Below are positions 54,375 to 63,943 of a DNA stretch of 64,000 nucleotides, in pieces; within the stretch, counting starts at the first letter, position 1, and each line of letters begins with the position of its first letter. The position numbers were made by a program, and so were the translations under genes. The notes below the pieces were generated by a model. That model was not told where the DNA came from. It saw only the letters and a list, made by a program, of their open reading frames with translations, and did no database searches. This stretch comes from Triatoma infestans (taxonomy: Eukaryota; Arthropoda; Insecta; Hemiptera; Reduviidae), in NCBI GenBank assembly GCA_011037195.1, contig JAAEAF010003344.1, forward strand, positions 190,974-254,973. The letters are read 5' to 3'.

Positions 54375-55627
54375 AGTCTACCTATTAGAATTTAGAATTA
54401 GAATGATGCAGGGGGGGGACTAAGACCCAGACACTGCAGCCTCCCATTGAGGCTTATTGTGCCAACCCCTCAAACCTAGTAGTGGAAGCCCTCCCTCTTC
54501 ATGAGGTCCAAAAGCTTCCCCACCAGTCCCTCCTGGAGCACGATTACCTCCGGTCTCAACGTGCCGAAGATCTCGTACCTCAGTCTGCCGATTGCAACGC
54601 AATCAAACAACAGGTGAGATGCCGTTTCCTCCTCCTCCTGACACAGTCTGCACAAGGGCTCTACATCCACCAACCCCACCTTGTGTAGATGTTTTTTGAA
54701 CCTGCCATGCCTAGTAAACAGGCCCGTTATCAGAGAAATCTGATACCTGCTTAGACCCAGGATGTATCTGGTCCTTCTTTCACACAGCTCAGGCATGACC
54801 ATTTTGCCGTGCTTCGCCCCAGTACTCAGCCTCCAGTATCGGTTATGTTCCCTCCGAGTCCAGTTTCTCAGAGCAGCTCTCACCATACTTTTGGCCACCC
54901 CTAGAGCAGGTTCCGGCCCAGGGAAGGGAGTATTCGCTCCCTCCCTGGCCAGTTGGTCGGCTATTTCATTTCCCATGATCCCCTTATGCCCCGGCACCCA
55001 TACTAGCCGCACTTTGTTGTGCCGGGATAATGCCTCCAGGGAGTCTCTACACTCCCTGACCAAAGGGGAGGTGATTCTGAACGCCCGAAGAGCGTTCAGC
55101 GCAGCCTGGCTGTCCGAGAAGATGCATATCTCTCTATTTCTAGAGTCCATACGCAGGTTCTCCTCAGCACAGATCTTTATTGCATAAACTTCAGCCTGGA
55201 ACACTGTGGAGTAACCACCGAGAGGCCTCGCAATACGTACCTCCGGCTTGACCCCATAAATCCCGGCTCCAGTTCCGCAGGCCATTTTGGACCCATCCGT
55301 AAACCAGGATCCCCCAATCCGGCCCCGTTTCTCCCAGCTTTTAGCCCACTCCGACCGTGACGTTACTATCACTTGGAAGGGGAGCTCAAAGTGGAATGTT
55401 GGACAACTCACATCCCCAGCCATCCTAAGGATAGGGCCAGGGTCTACCTTCTGAATAATGCCCAAGTGCTTGGCTAGGGAGCTTCTATACTTCCATTGGC
55501 CATTGTTCATTAGTCTGTAAGCACTGGCCCTCGCCTCCGCCTGTATCAAAAGATGAAGAGGAGGCAACCCCAGCAGAACCTCTAATGTAGTCGTTGGGGC
55601 ACTACAAAACGCCCAGTCTACTTATTA
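54375..55627 (-). mobile_element. 5'-truncated non-LTR retrotransposon with 13-bp target duplication
   Basis: AGTCTACCTATTA (54375-54387) and AGTCTACTTATTA (55615-55627) flank the copy and differ at one base. The minus-strand 3' end is a short UTR after the stop (GAGGGGTTGGCACAATAAGC ...) ending in TTCTAATTCTAAATTCTAA. The 5' end cuts into the RT thumb region. It is the best preserved non-LTR copy in the window and probably the youngest. Confidence 0.8.
54476..55614 (-). CDS. Non-LTR retrotransposon ORF2 C-terminus: RNase H and CCHC finger
   Basis: One uninterrupted frame runs from the truncation point to the stop. The first residues (about LEVLLGLPPLHLLIQAEARA) are the end of the RT region. 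An RNase H domain follows with all four acidic residues: TDGS, QAEVYAIKI, FSDSQAALNAL and GNEIADQLA (residues 91, 126, 152 and 204 counting from 55567), plus the VWVPGHKG block. After LSRYQISLITGLFTRHGRFK comes the finger CRLCQEEEETASHLLFDC (C-x2-C-x8-H-x4-C). It would degrade RNA in the RNA:DNA hybrid during target-primed reverse transcription, but without RT the copy is not autonomous. The intact frame implies recent insertion. The clade is among those with RNase H (I/LOA/Outcast-like). Confidence 0.85.
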
Positions 55628-57148
55628 AATTATGTATTCGAAACAAAATCATGTATATAAACATAGGGGCTTATTTTAATATATGTAGTAGTTTTTACTC
55701 AAATATGTTCGAGTAAAAAATACTTACATAACAAGTTTTAGCATTTTGAAATGTAAGAATGATACTGTTAGCGTTCATATGAAGGAGTGCGGAGAATTTT
55801 ATTGAAGGAAGAAGAGAACAGAAGAAAGAATTCGACGATATATATACTGAGGGACTGTATGATGGACTAAAGTTAAGAAGCAAGAAGAAAAAGAAGATGC
55901 TTTGTTCTTGTTAAATCTGCTTAAAAAAGAAGAGTTCTCAGTATCCTACCAGCTGTGAAGATGCAGCATCACAGCTGTTCTCTGCCACTATTACCCAACC
56001 CTAAACTGGAAAAAACTTAGTCGCAGACTGTAACAGTTTTACTAGAAGAAGAAAAAGGTATTACAAGAATTTTACTTGTTGATTCTCTACCGCAGCTTCC
56101 TCTCTTGTCTTCTGTTTTTAAATTCTTTATACTTAGAGATATGGAAAAGAGGAGCTTTAACTGCTAGCAAAAATTTAATATTAGTTTATATTTTTTCCAA
56201 AATTATTTATTTTTATATATATATATATATATTTTGGTAATAAGACACTCATACTATACGTATATTATTGTTAAGACACTCATAGTATATTATTGTTACT
56301 GCATTCTTTACAATTCTGACATAACAAGATTTTCTTCATCTGGAGTTTTTGCTAAATCTTTGGTTATCCATACATAATATACAGTGATGGTGGGGAAGTA
56401 TTGCATTTCATTTGTTGGTTCTTGATATACAAAAATTTCCCCGAATGTGAAAACATTGTAGTCTATTCGACAGCATCTCTAACATCTCTAATAAAAATGA
56501 AAATATTTCAATAGATAATCTCTGTAATATGATCATATCTAAAACAAGTTTTATTCAAAACTTAGTAATTATTAATTATTTGGGGGTTCACTCAAAATGT
56601 TCCATATTACATTTTTTTTTTCTACAATCGTTTCAGTAATTTAGAAGATAAATAATTTAGACATATTTAGAAAACTGTTGCCATAGTTTAACATAAACAG
56701 TGTTTTAAATCATCTAAAACTGGTTTAAAATATGGAGTAATCTCTCCTCATCCCTATAATAATACTCCGTGTTATTACATCATTTTGAAGATCTCGTCAG
56801 TAGCAAATATCGCCTTTCCAGGGTCGGGGAGTCGAGAGAGAGCCCAATTTAACTACGACTCATCATTATTCTCAAGATATTTAGGAAAATATAAAAAAAA
56901 AAAATGGTAACAGAACTAAACCTTCCTGTTAGTTCCTCTCTTTATATGAAACGGATGAACGGAAAATCAAGTTACAGCGTCATGGTTTTATTTGTGCTGT
57001 TTCTCCCAAAACAAAAACAAACACACACAAACCAATAGATTATATTATTTATTGTTGTGTGTTGTTTTGGGGGAAAAACAGAATACACTAACCCAAAGGT
57101 TATGTTAGAACCGACATTTTACTTTTTAAAAGATTTATTTTGAAATAA
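55628..57148. other. No gene; imperfect hairpin and small tandem repeat
   Basis: A direct repeat around AAGACACTCATA (56245 and 56273), (TA)n at 56214-56232, and an imperfect inverted repeat 56990-57090 (GTTTCTCCCAAAACAAAAAC against TTGTTTTGGGGGAAAAACAG). No coding evidence. Confidence 0.45.
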
Positions 57149-57337
57149 AGTTACAATAATTGTTTAAACACCATACCCCAGTTTACTAATAAAGCACTGA
57201 ATACTTGTAAGACGTAGATGGTGACCGGTACTGAGTGAGCTTGGAACTGCCTGCCTGCTGGCCGGTGGGAGTATTTATATGTTGTCAGCTCCTGCTGACG
57301 TAGCAGTGGTAATTTTCCTAGAGGTAGTGTTATAACT
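57149..57337 (-). repeat. 3' LTR of the errantivirus-like element
   Basis: On the minus strand it starts AGTTATAACACTACC and ends TTATTGTAACT, so the termini are the AGTTA..TAACT type usual in gypsy-like errantiviruses. At 189 bp it is short for that group. ACATATAAATACTCC is a possible TATA region. A polypurine tract borders its start. The 5' LTR is outside the window, so the pair cannot be compared for age. Confidence 0.75.
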
Positions 57338-57348
57338 CCTCCCTCCTC
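57338..57348 (-). other. Polypurine tract
   Basis: GAGGAGGGAGG on the minus strand, directly before the LTR start, is the expected plus-strand primer of reverse transcription. It overlaps the last env codons. Confidence 0.7.
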
Positions 57349-58942
57349 AAGTTTGGAGCTCCTGCGACAATTGGCACGGAAGTCCAGGGTAGATATGTCG
57401 AGGTGTGGGTTGTAGTTGGTCTCCTTCTGTTGCGCCCGGATTCGCCTTCTTTCTACAGACATAGTAAACATACAAAGGGGGCAACAGGAGTAGAAGTATT
57501 GGAATGATAATAAAATAGTAGAGATGTGCCGAGTCCCTGGGTGTTTCCTCTAGTAACTCCAGTGGTTCCATCTTTAGGTTGATTTTGTGCAGATTTTCAA
57601 AAGATATGTTTATGTTGGTGTGAGTGAACACTTGTGTAGTTGTCACTATGCCTTTGGAATCCTTGTATATGGGTATGGCTTTGCTGTCTAGTAGAGTTTC
57701 GTCTTTGTTTAATTTTATGAGGCTAGTGTTGGTCAAGAATATAGTGTCATTATGGTTGTCTTTTCTTATTACAATTCTATTGGTCCTGAAAGTTAAAAAG
57801 TGGTCCACAAAAGGGATGTATTTGATAAATGGTGCACTTGATGTGTATACCGTCTTGCATGCTACGGGGTTGATGTTGGTGATGAGTTGGCGAAAACAAT
57901 CGTTTTGGATGCTGGTTTTGTTGCGGCAGTACATAGCGCTGTTGATTTCCTCACAGGTGGCTGTAAATAACTCATCTTGGATTTTTAGGATCAAAGGTGG
58001 ATGGACATGAATTGTGAGGAGGTGGTTGTCTCTCTCTATAGGATAGGATAAGAGGAAGTACGTCTCAAAGGAAGGGGTTTTTGGGGGAACGCTAATAAAA
58101 TAGTAGACGTTCCAATTTTTTATTGAGCAGTGTACCCTGCTTAATTGCCAAAGTGCTTCTATGTCAGGGGTTATGAAGCTTACATTGTGAGATCGTTGTA
58201 GTGACTCAAGATCTTTGAGAAGAAAGATGCTAGAATGGATAGTGTTTAATCTACAGAATTCTAGAGAGTTTTCCATGTCGTCAATTTTGTTTGCGATAAG
58301 GACCAGGTTAAAGAGGATAGAATTGAATTGCTGATTTAGCTCAATCTGGCTAACTACAGGGTTGGAGAAGAAGGTTGTCATTTTGTCATTGTTGGTTCGT
58401 ATAATCTGTATATCGTGATTGAACTCTTCAATTACTCGCCTGTTTATTGCCATTTGGGTTTTTAGGTTATTTTGGAGGTGAAAACTGTTTCGTTCAATAG
58501 TGTTAATAACTTTGTCGTATCGTTCCTTGTCGTCACTGTCCATGTTTCCGGTTAACCAGGAAATGGCTTTGCCTAGGCCATTAATGAGTCCCCGTTTAGG
58601 TCTGGATTTGTTAAGGGTTAAATGGTCTAACTTATTACGAAGGTAATAATAATATTTAAAGAGTGATTTTATTTGGTTCGTCTTGTTGAGTTGGTACGTG
58701 GTGCTGATAACGGTAAAAGTCTTATCTAATTCTATGTCAATTAATTGCACGTCAGCGATATGTATAAACGTATAGTATCTATCTAGGACGTAAGCTGGGC
58801 GGAAGGCAATAGGCAACATTCCAGAGCCGGATGTGAAGTCTGTTATCTCTAAGGTGGTGGTTAGATTACTCATTGCTATCAGTTGCAATATGTGCAGGAT
58901 TGCTAGGTTCCCCATTGTCAGCGATTGTGATATGTGCATCAT
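57347..58942 (-). CDS. env: Errantivirus-type envelope protein (baculovirus F-like)
   Basis: A 531-codon open frame with the layout of a class I fusion protein: a hydrophobic N-terminal stretch (residues about 11-25), a basic RPKR furin-type site at residues 114-117 (58592-58603), a Gly-rich hydrophobic segment right after it (GLINGLGKAISWL), a long helical region with heptad-like Leu/Ile/Asn spacing, a Cys-containing ectodomain, a transmembrane segment at about residues 475-495 and a 36-residue cytoplasmic tail. N-glycosylation sequons are frequent. Env of this group is normally made from a spliced RNA; the frame overlaps the end of pol by 77 bp and ends at the polypurine tract. It is open throughout, unlike pol. 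Whether the protein works cannot be judged here. The plus-strand frame 57624-58010 is a shadow. Confidence 0.85.
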   Translation of the reverse strand: MMHISQSLTMGNLAILHILQLIAMSNLTTTLEITDFTSGSGMLPIAFRPAYVLDRYYTFIHIADVQLIDIELDKTFTVISTTYQLNKTNQIKSLFKYYYYLRNKLDHLTLNKSRPKRGLINGLGKAISWLTGNMDSDDKERYDKVINTIERNSFHLQNNLKTQMAINRRVIEEFNHDIQIIRTNNDKMTTFFSNPVVSQIELNQQFNSILFNLVLIANKIDDMENSLEFCRLNTIHSSIFLLKDLESLQRSHNVSFITPDIEALWQLSRVHCSIKNWNVYYFISVPPKTPSFETYFLLSYPIERDNHLLTIHVHPPLILKIQDELFTATCEEINSAMYCRNKTSIQNDCFRQLITNINPVACKTVYTSSAPFIKYIPFVDHFLTFRTNRIVIRKDNHNDTIFLTNTSLIKLNKDETLLDSKAIPIYKDSKGIVTTTQVFTHTNINISFENLHKINLKMEPLELLEETPRDSAHLYYFIIIPILLLLLPPLYVYYVCRKKANPGATEGDQLQPTPRHIYPGLPCQLSQELQT

Positions 58943-59610
58943 TGCTTGCCCCTGCGTCTGTAACAGAGATAAGTTGCTGTGTGAATTTTCTCGGTCTTTT
59001 TAATAGATTAGGATGCACATTAAAAGATTTCCTCTGAGTGGTTACTAATTTAGTTTTTTGAGAATAGTTTCCCCTTTTAAATTTTGGCTTGGCTTTGCCA
59101 TATTGTTTGTCTCGTATGTAAATTTCGCCTTCCGGAATTTCGATATTTTCTCTGGTCTGGTTTAGTCTATTAGTCCGTGTTTCTTTTTCTTTTTCGATAA
59201 TTTCTTTAATAGCGCGGGCTACCAATTCCCTGTCTTCATGGTATTCTTTAACTTTCTGTTCTAAAACCAGGTCTTGCGCGTAAGTGGTAGTTTGTATTCC
59301 GAAGGTGATGTCGTTTGGTGCCATTTTGAGGTTAGAAACTATGGCGTTGTTGTAGGCTATTAGTCCTAGTCTTAGAATTTTATTGAGGGTGTAGTCTTTT
59401 CCGTGTTTGATTATATTTAGAATTTCAATTAGTGTTGAATGGGCTCGGTTTATTAGTCCGTTGGAGTCTGAATGGTTTGGGGTAGTAAAGTGGGTGTCTA
59501 TGTTATTGTATTTTAGAAAGTTTTCAACTAGTCCGTTTTTAAATTCTGTTCCGTTGTCAAATTGAATTGTCTTAGGGCAAGGGAATAGAATAGATAGTGT
59601 TCTAAGGAAG
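58866..59610 (-). pseudogene. pol: Pol, integrase second half (after a frame break)
   Basis: The frame is open from about 59610 to the stop at 58866, so the first Met (59324) is not its start. It begins with the integrase second catalytic Asp block (FDNGTEF), then FTTPNHSDSNG, where the residue usually Glu (the G-x-x-E position) reads Asn, followed by HSTLIEIL. Later it has MAPNDITFGIQTT, typical of gypsy-type integrases, and a basic C-terminal tail (GKAKPKFKRG, LLKRPRKF). It overlaps env. Integrase inserts the cDNA; a missing catalytic Glu plus the frame break argues that this copy cannot. Confidence 0.75.
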
Positions 59611-61543
59611 TGACGATTTCGTGGGCAGAGGAGGTTCTAATTGGATAACCGTATAGTTTTTTGGAGAAACAGTCAATGAGTGTAAAGATTTGCTTCCCGT
59701 TGTAGTGTAGTATGTCGCCTTGTAGTCTCTCGAAAGGTTTGGAAGGAGTAGGGGTAATTTCATAAATTTGTCGTATCGGTCTACGCTCGTATTTTACCTC
59801 CTTACAAAGGGAACAGTTGTTGATTACTTTTGTTATCTGTTCTAGCATTTTTGGCCAGTAGTAACGTTTAGTTAGGGTTCTGTACACTTCATGTATACCA
59901 CGGTGTGCGGTTTTGCCGACATGATAATTTTGAATAGTTTCTTCTTGTTCCGAGGAGTCTGTTATGTCTAGTCTTTTGGTGTAGTAGCGTTTGAGTTTGA
60001 CTGTTGGAAATTTGTCTTTTATTATGTTGGACAGGTGAACAAAGATTTGGTCATATATCTGTTCGTCAATGGAGTTTTCTATAGGAGGTGAGCACAGGAC
60101 GCCGTACGTATGGTTCGGTTGTAAGTACTCTAGGCAGTATTCGTCTATGTCGTTAGAGTATGGGTACCTGGTGTACCAGTTGTACCGTGTTTTGTTAAAC
60201 GGTCTGTCGATTGGAATTTTCGTCTCGGGGTTGCCTCGGGTTAGAACAATTTTGAATTTTTCCACGTTAATGCAGCGTGTTTTGTCGTCAATTATTTTAA
60301 TTTGGCTGTTAGAGGATTCTTGGGAGTGTTGCGTTTGTAGGCTTTCATTGTCGTCTTCGGCAGTAATGTTTTCATTGTCGTCTTCGGCGGTAATGTTTAG
60401 GGCTCTGGCTAAGTCTTCTAGGATGTCGTCACTATTCTCAGGTGAAGGGGCCGAGAGGAATTCGTCCAGGACTTCGTCTGGATTTGGACTTGGGGACGAG
60501 GTCTCTAGGGCATTTAGGTCTTTTTCTTCTGGCGGGTTTCGTGATAGTGCGTCTGCTACTACGTTAGTCTTTCCCTGTACGTACTTGACGTCAAAGTCAA
60601 AGTCAGCTAATTGTAATTTCCATCGGATGAGTTTAGCGTTTGGCTCTTTTAAGTTGTGTAACCATTGTAATGGTCTGTGGTCTGTCTGTATTGTAAATTT
60701 GCGTCCGTAAATGTATGGTCTAAAGTGTTTGCAGGCCCAAACTATGGCCAGTAGTTCTTTTTCTATAGTGGAGTAATTCTCCTCCTGTCTATTTAGTGTG
60801 CGAGAGGCAAAGGAAATAGGGAGGTCTTTTCCGTCTATGTTCTGGGATAGGACGGCTCCGATAGCATAATTGGAGGCGTCTGTTGTGAGGATAAAGGGTT
60901 TCTCGAAGTTAGGCAGTTGCAGGATGGGACTATTCTGTAGGAGGGATTTCAACGTCTCAAAGGCTTGTTTATAGCTGTCGTCAATTATGATGTCTTTGTC
61001 TTTTCTTAGTGAGAGGGTTAGAGGTCTGGCTATCTTGGCATAGTTTTTGATCATTTTTCGGTAGTAGCCTGTAAGTCCGAGAAATTGTTTGATTTGTTTC
61101 TGTGTCTTGGGAAGTGGAAATTTAGCAATAGCGTCTAGTTTTGCCGGGTTAGGTTGTATGCCTTTGTCGGAGATGATGTGTCCTAAAAAGAGAAGTTCGC
61201 GTTTGAAGAATTCCGTCTTGTCAAGCTGAATTTTTAGATTATGTTGCCTAAGTTTGTCAAAGACCGTCTTGAGGTGTTTTATGTGCTCTTCCAAGCTGTC
61301 CGAAAAAATGATAATGTCGTCCATGTATACTAGTACGTTAGGGATCCTAGAAAAGATGGAATTCATCGCCCTTTGCAAAGTGGGGGGGGGGGCGTTCTTA
61401 AGACCGAAGGGCATGCGTAGGAATTCGTAGTGTCCGTTTTCAGTGGAGAATGCTGTCTTGGGGACTGATTCGGGGTCCATCTCGATTTGATGGAACCCTG
61501 ACGCTAAGTCGATCGCGGAGAAGTAAGTCGCGCGTCCTATTTA
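59528..61543 (-). pseudogene. pol: Pol: RT palm, RNase H and integrase first half
   Basis: The frame is open from about 61543. It has RT blocks MPFGLKNAP, VLVYMDDIIIFS (catalytic YMDD near 61320) and FLGHIISDKG. Then the RNase H: LTTDASNYAIGAVLSQ, YSTIEKELLAIVWA and QTDHRPLQWL, with YVQGKTNVVADALSRNP at the end. An acidic spacer contains a 9-residue tandem duplication (ITAEDDNEN/ITAEDDNES). The integrase part has H-x-G-I-H..., NNCSLCKEVKYERRP (zinc-binding) and GDILHYNGKQIFTLID (first catalytic Asp). It then breaks frame near 59610. A run of eleven G at 61382-61392 (plus strand) falls in the RT fingers (NAPPPT), where an insertion or assembly error is possible. Confidence 0.85.
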
Positions 61544-62195
61544 CCGAATAAGTCTTCATTATTAGGAAGGGGGAATTTGTCTTCGACTGTCTTGTTATTA
61601 AGTTTGCGGTAGTCTATAACCATTCGTATTTTCTTTTTACCTGAGGCGTCTGGTTTTTTTGGTACTACCCAAATTGGGCTGTTATAGGGGGAGTTAGAAT
61701 GTTGTATTACTTTGTTTTCCAGTAGTTTGTCAATTTCCGTTTGTACGTCTTTTCGATAGATTTCCGGGTATCTATAGTTTCGAGTGTAAACTGGGTTTTC
61801 GTCAGTGGTTCGAATTTTATGTTTCAGTAAATCGGTACAGCTTAGTCTGTCGTGCTCTCTTTTAATTATTTGGGGGTAGTTTCTTACTAATTCTATTATT
61901 TTATTTTTCTCGTCTGAGTTCATGTGCTCCGTTCTAATTAACCTAGGGACTTCCTTTTTTATTTCTCTTAATCTAGTATCGTCAGACATTTCGGGACAAT
62001 TGGTCACTACTACGTCTGGTATATTTATGCTAATTTCCTGTGGTTCGTCGATATCCATAGGTTCGGGGCAAATGGCCATGACTTCCTTGGATTCAACTTC
62101 GCACAAGATTTTATTATTCCTAATGCTATAAAGGCCTTCTTTTATTGTGACCTTATCGTTTATTTCTATATTCTGATTAATTAATCCGTTTTTAA
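61537..62195 (-). pseudogene. pol: Pol: RT N-terminal part, between two frame breaks
   Basis: Open from about 62195 to a stop at 61537. It reads linker sequence (GLYSIRNNKILCEVE), then RT fingers: YRYPEIYRKDVQTEIDKLL, SPYNSPIWVVPKKPDASGK and RMVIDYRKLNNKT. The frame ends early in the palm, at LPNNEDLFGK; the next RT block continues in another phase at about 61543. The first Met (62106) is internal. RT copies genomic RNA to cDNA in the particle. Confidence 0.8.
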
Positions 62196-62690
62196 TTCTT
62201 TATTTTTTACCGGAAGTTCTATAAAATTAACTCCCTGTTCTAATTTTATTACGTTTAAGTTATTTTCAGGGATATCAAGTGTAAATTTTAAGGGGATTAT
62301 ACCCTGAGGGTAAGAAAGGATGTTCTTATTTAAGTCTATGCTCATTCCTAGTGCCTGCATAGTTTTGTGTCCTAAGAGTATGTCGTATTTGTCAGAAAAG
62401 GGGAATACATGGAATTTAGTTTCTAAGTTTACGTGAAATGTGTCTTGTATGCTGAGGGTGCAAGATTGTTCTCCATTCTTCTTTCCAGCGGGTGTAGTTA
62501 TTATGAATGGGTCGTTGGATAGTGTTATGTCAGTCGGGACAACGTTGGGATTTATGTAGTTTTCCGCTGATCCGGTCTCGATGAGCCAATTCAGTCCGTA
62601 TCTGTCCTCAAAGTGTGGGAGAGACTTGTCTACTAGGTTTAGGTTGAATTCGGGAGGCCTTCTTGGCTCCCGTGGCCAACGTCTAAAAAA
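62181..62690 (-). pseudogene. pol: Pol: aspartic protease region
   Basis: In the -1 frame relative to gag, open from the slippery site to a stop at 62181. LIETGSAENYI sits where retroviral proteases have LIDTGS/A, so the catalytic Asp reads Glu. DILLGHKTMQALGMSI, a normal flap-to-C-terminal protease block, follows. A frame break at about 62185-62195 separates it from RT. The protease would mature Gag and Pol by cleavage; the Asp-to-Glu change would be expected to impair it, if it is not an individual mutation or a sequencing error. Confidence 0.7.
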
Positions 62691-63943
62691 TGATCGAACT
62701 TTTCAGTTATTTTGTCTAGTGAGTTCTCTAAGCGGGAAAGTCTGTTTTCGTAAGCTTTGTCTGGTTCAGAGTACTTTTCAGGTTGCTCGTCATTTTGGCA
62801 ATGCGTCAGTTCGTGAGGAGAAATGTAATCTTTGAACCTGGGTCTGCCTGCAGTACGCATAGACACCGTATTTTGGGAAAAGTAACCAGGAGGTAATCTG
62901 GGTCGATTAAAAGGATGGTTAGGGTTATTCGGGTTATTGGGATTGTTTGGATTTATAGATTGTCCAAAATTTGATCGTTGAGGTTGTTGCAGTTGTGGTT
63001 GCGGTTGTTGTCGGTAAAGAGAAGTTTGAGGTCTTTGTTCCATAGGCCTGGGATTATATTCAATTGGTTGGTACTGGTAGTTAGGGGTCTGATTCATTGG
63101 GACGTATTGTGGATTCGGTCTATAAGAGTATTGGGTATTCGGTCTGTAAGGCTGCTGGTATTGGTTTGGTTTCCGAAATGGTTGGTTGGGCCTCTTAGGA
63201 CCGTGAGAGGAGTTTAAATTAGCTACAATGAACGAACATTTGTTGTAGATAATGTTTCGTATCTCGTCTAGTGTGCTAGGATCAAAAATCATAATGTGGT
63301 TGCTTAATGTCGGGGGCAGGCATTTATAGATGTGGAAGATTATTTCCCGGTCGACTCGGGTTATTAATTGTTTCAGGGCGTCTGCTGTGAGTCCGTCTAG
63401 TTTTAGTCTAATATAAACTAAATTTCGCAACTCCTGTACCCTATTGACGAAGTCAATGGGAGACTCTCTAGCATGCATTTTAGTTTGTAGGATTTCATCT
63501 TTGAGGATCTCGTAAGATCTCGAGTCAGCGAAACTCTCTTTCAAGTATTTTAATAAATTTAATAAATGGTCCACGTTATGTGAAAGAAGTATATTTCTAG
63601 CGGGCCCTAGCAGTCTACTCTTAACTTTTATAAAAAGGATGTTGTGGTTGTAATCTCGTTCAATTATATTTTCTGCGCAGACTGTGGCGAAAGCACTTTC
63701 GACAATCTCGCAGAAGAACGCTAGCTCGGAAGGGTTTCCGTCAAAGTAGGGGATGTGGTCATAGTCTTCTTTGGAGATTTTGTAATTTATTTGGGCCATT
63801 TCAGGGATAGTTTCTTTGGGGAGAACTAGTTTAGAGGGTTTAAGGACAGATGAGCTACTTACAGTTTTTAAGCGTTGTTGTTGGCTCGCCAGCTTATCGT
63901 CTGAGGATGTTCCGGGTTCCTGTAGGTTGAGTACTGCGAACAA
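62639..63943 (-). CDS. gag: Errantivirus Gag polyprotein
   Basis: A 434-codon intact frame. The middle (residues about 60-230) is the capsid region of gypsy-like Gag: YDHIPYFDGNPSELAFFCEI, HNVDHLLNLLKYLKESF, ILQTKMHARESPIDFVNRVQ and KQLITRVDREIIFHIYKCLP. The C-terminal third is a Pro/Gln/Asn/Arg-rich nucleocapsid-like region (QYQQPYRPN, NPNNPNNPNNPNHPFNRPR) without a CCHC knuckle, as is usual in errantiviruses. It ends in a short helical segment LSRLENSLDKITEKFDHFL. Gag forms the particle and binds RNA. It carries the frameshift site for Pol at its 3' end. The start ATG at 63943 leaves room upstream for the leader. The plus-strand frames here are shadows. Confidence 0.85.
   Translation of the reverse strand: MFAVLNLQEPGTSSDDKLASQQQRLKTVSSSSVLKPSKLVLPKETIPEMAQINYKISKEDYDHIPYFDGNPSELAFFCEIVESAFATVCAENIIERDYNHNILFIKVKSRLLGPARNILLSHNVDHLLNLLKYLKESFADSRSYEILKDEILQTKMHARESPIDFVNRVQELRNLVYIRLKLDGLTADALKQLITRVDREIIFHIYKCLPPTLSNHIMIFDPSTLDEIRNIIYNKCSFIVANLNSSHGPKRPNQPFRKPNQYQQPYRPNTQYSYRPNPQYVPMNQTPNYQYQPIEYNPRPMEQRPQTSLYRQQPQPQLQQPQRSNFGQSINPNNPNNPNNPNHPFNRPRLPPGYFSQNTVSMRTAGRPRFKDYISPHELTHCQNDEQPEKYSEPDKAYENRLSRLENSLDKITEKFDHFLDVGHGSQEGLPNST
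62684..62690 (-). promoter_or_regulatory. Programmed -1 frameshift site (gag-pol)
   Basis: TTTTTTA on the minus strand is in the phase T TTT TTA of gag (codons CAT TTT TTA), the canonical X XXY YYZ heptamer. Eleven bases later CGGGAG..CTCCCG (with CC/GG extending it) can form a hairpin. The -1 frame is open across the junction and gag stops 45 bp downstream. Confidence 0.8.

Noticed and set aside
54762..55187. Plus-strand 141-codon frame
   Set aside because: It is the complement of the RNase H coding region on the minus strand, which has clear domain motifs; the plus frame has none.
57151..57471. 106-codon minus-strand frame across the LTR
   Set aside because: It overlaps the env C-terminus in another phase and runs through the polypurine tract and LTR; it has no coding features of its own.
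60069..60710. Plus-strand 213-codon frame inside pol
   Set aside because: Shadow of the RNase H/spacer region of pol; Ser/Leu-rich without any motif.
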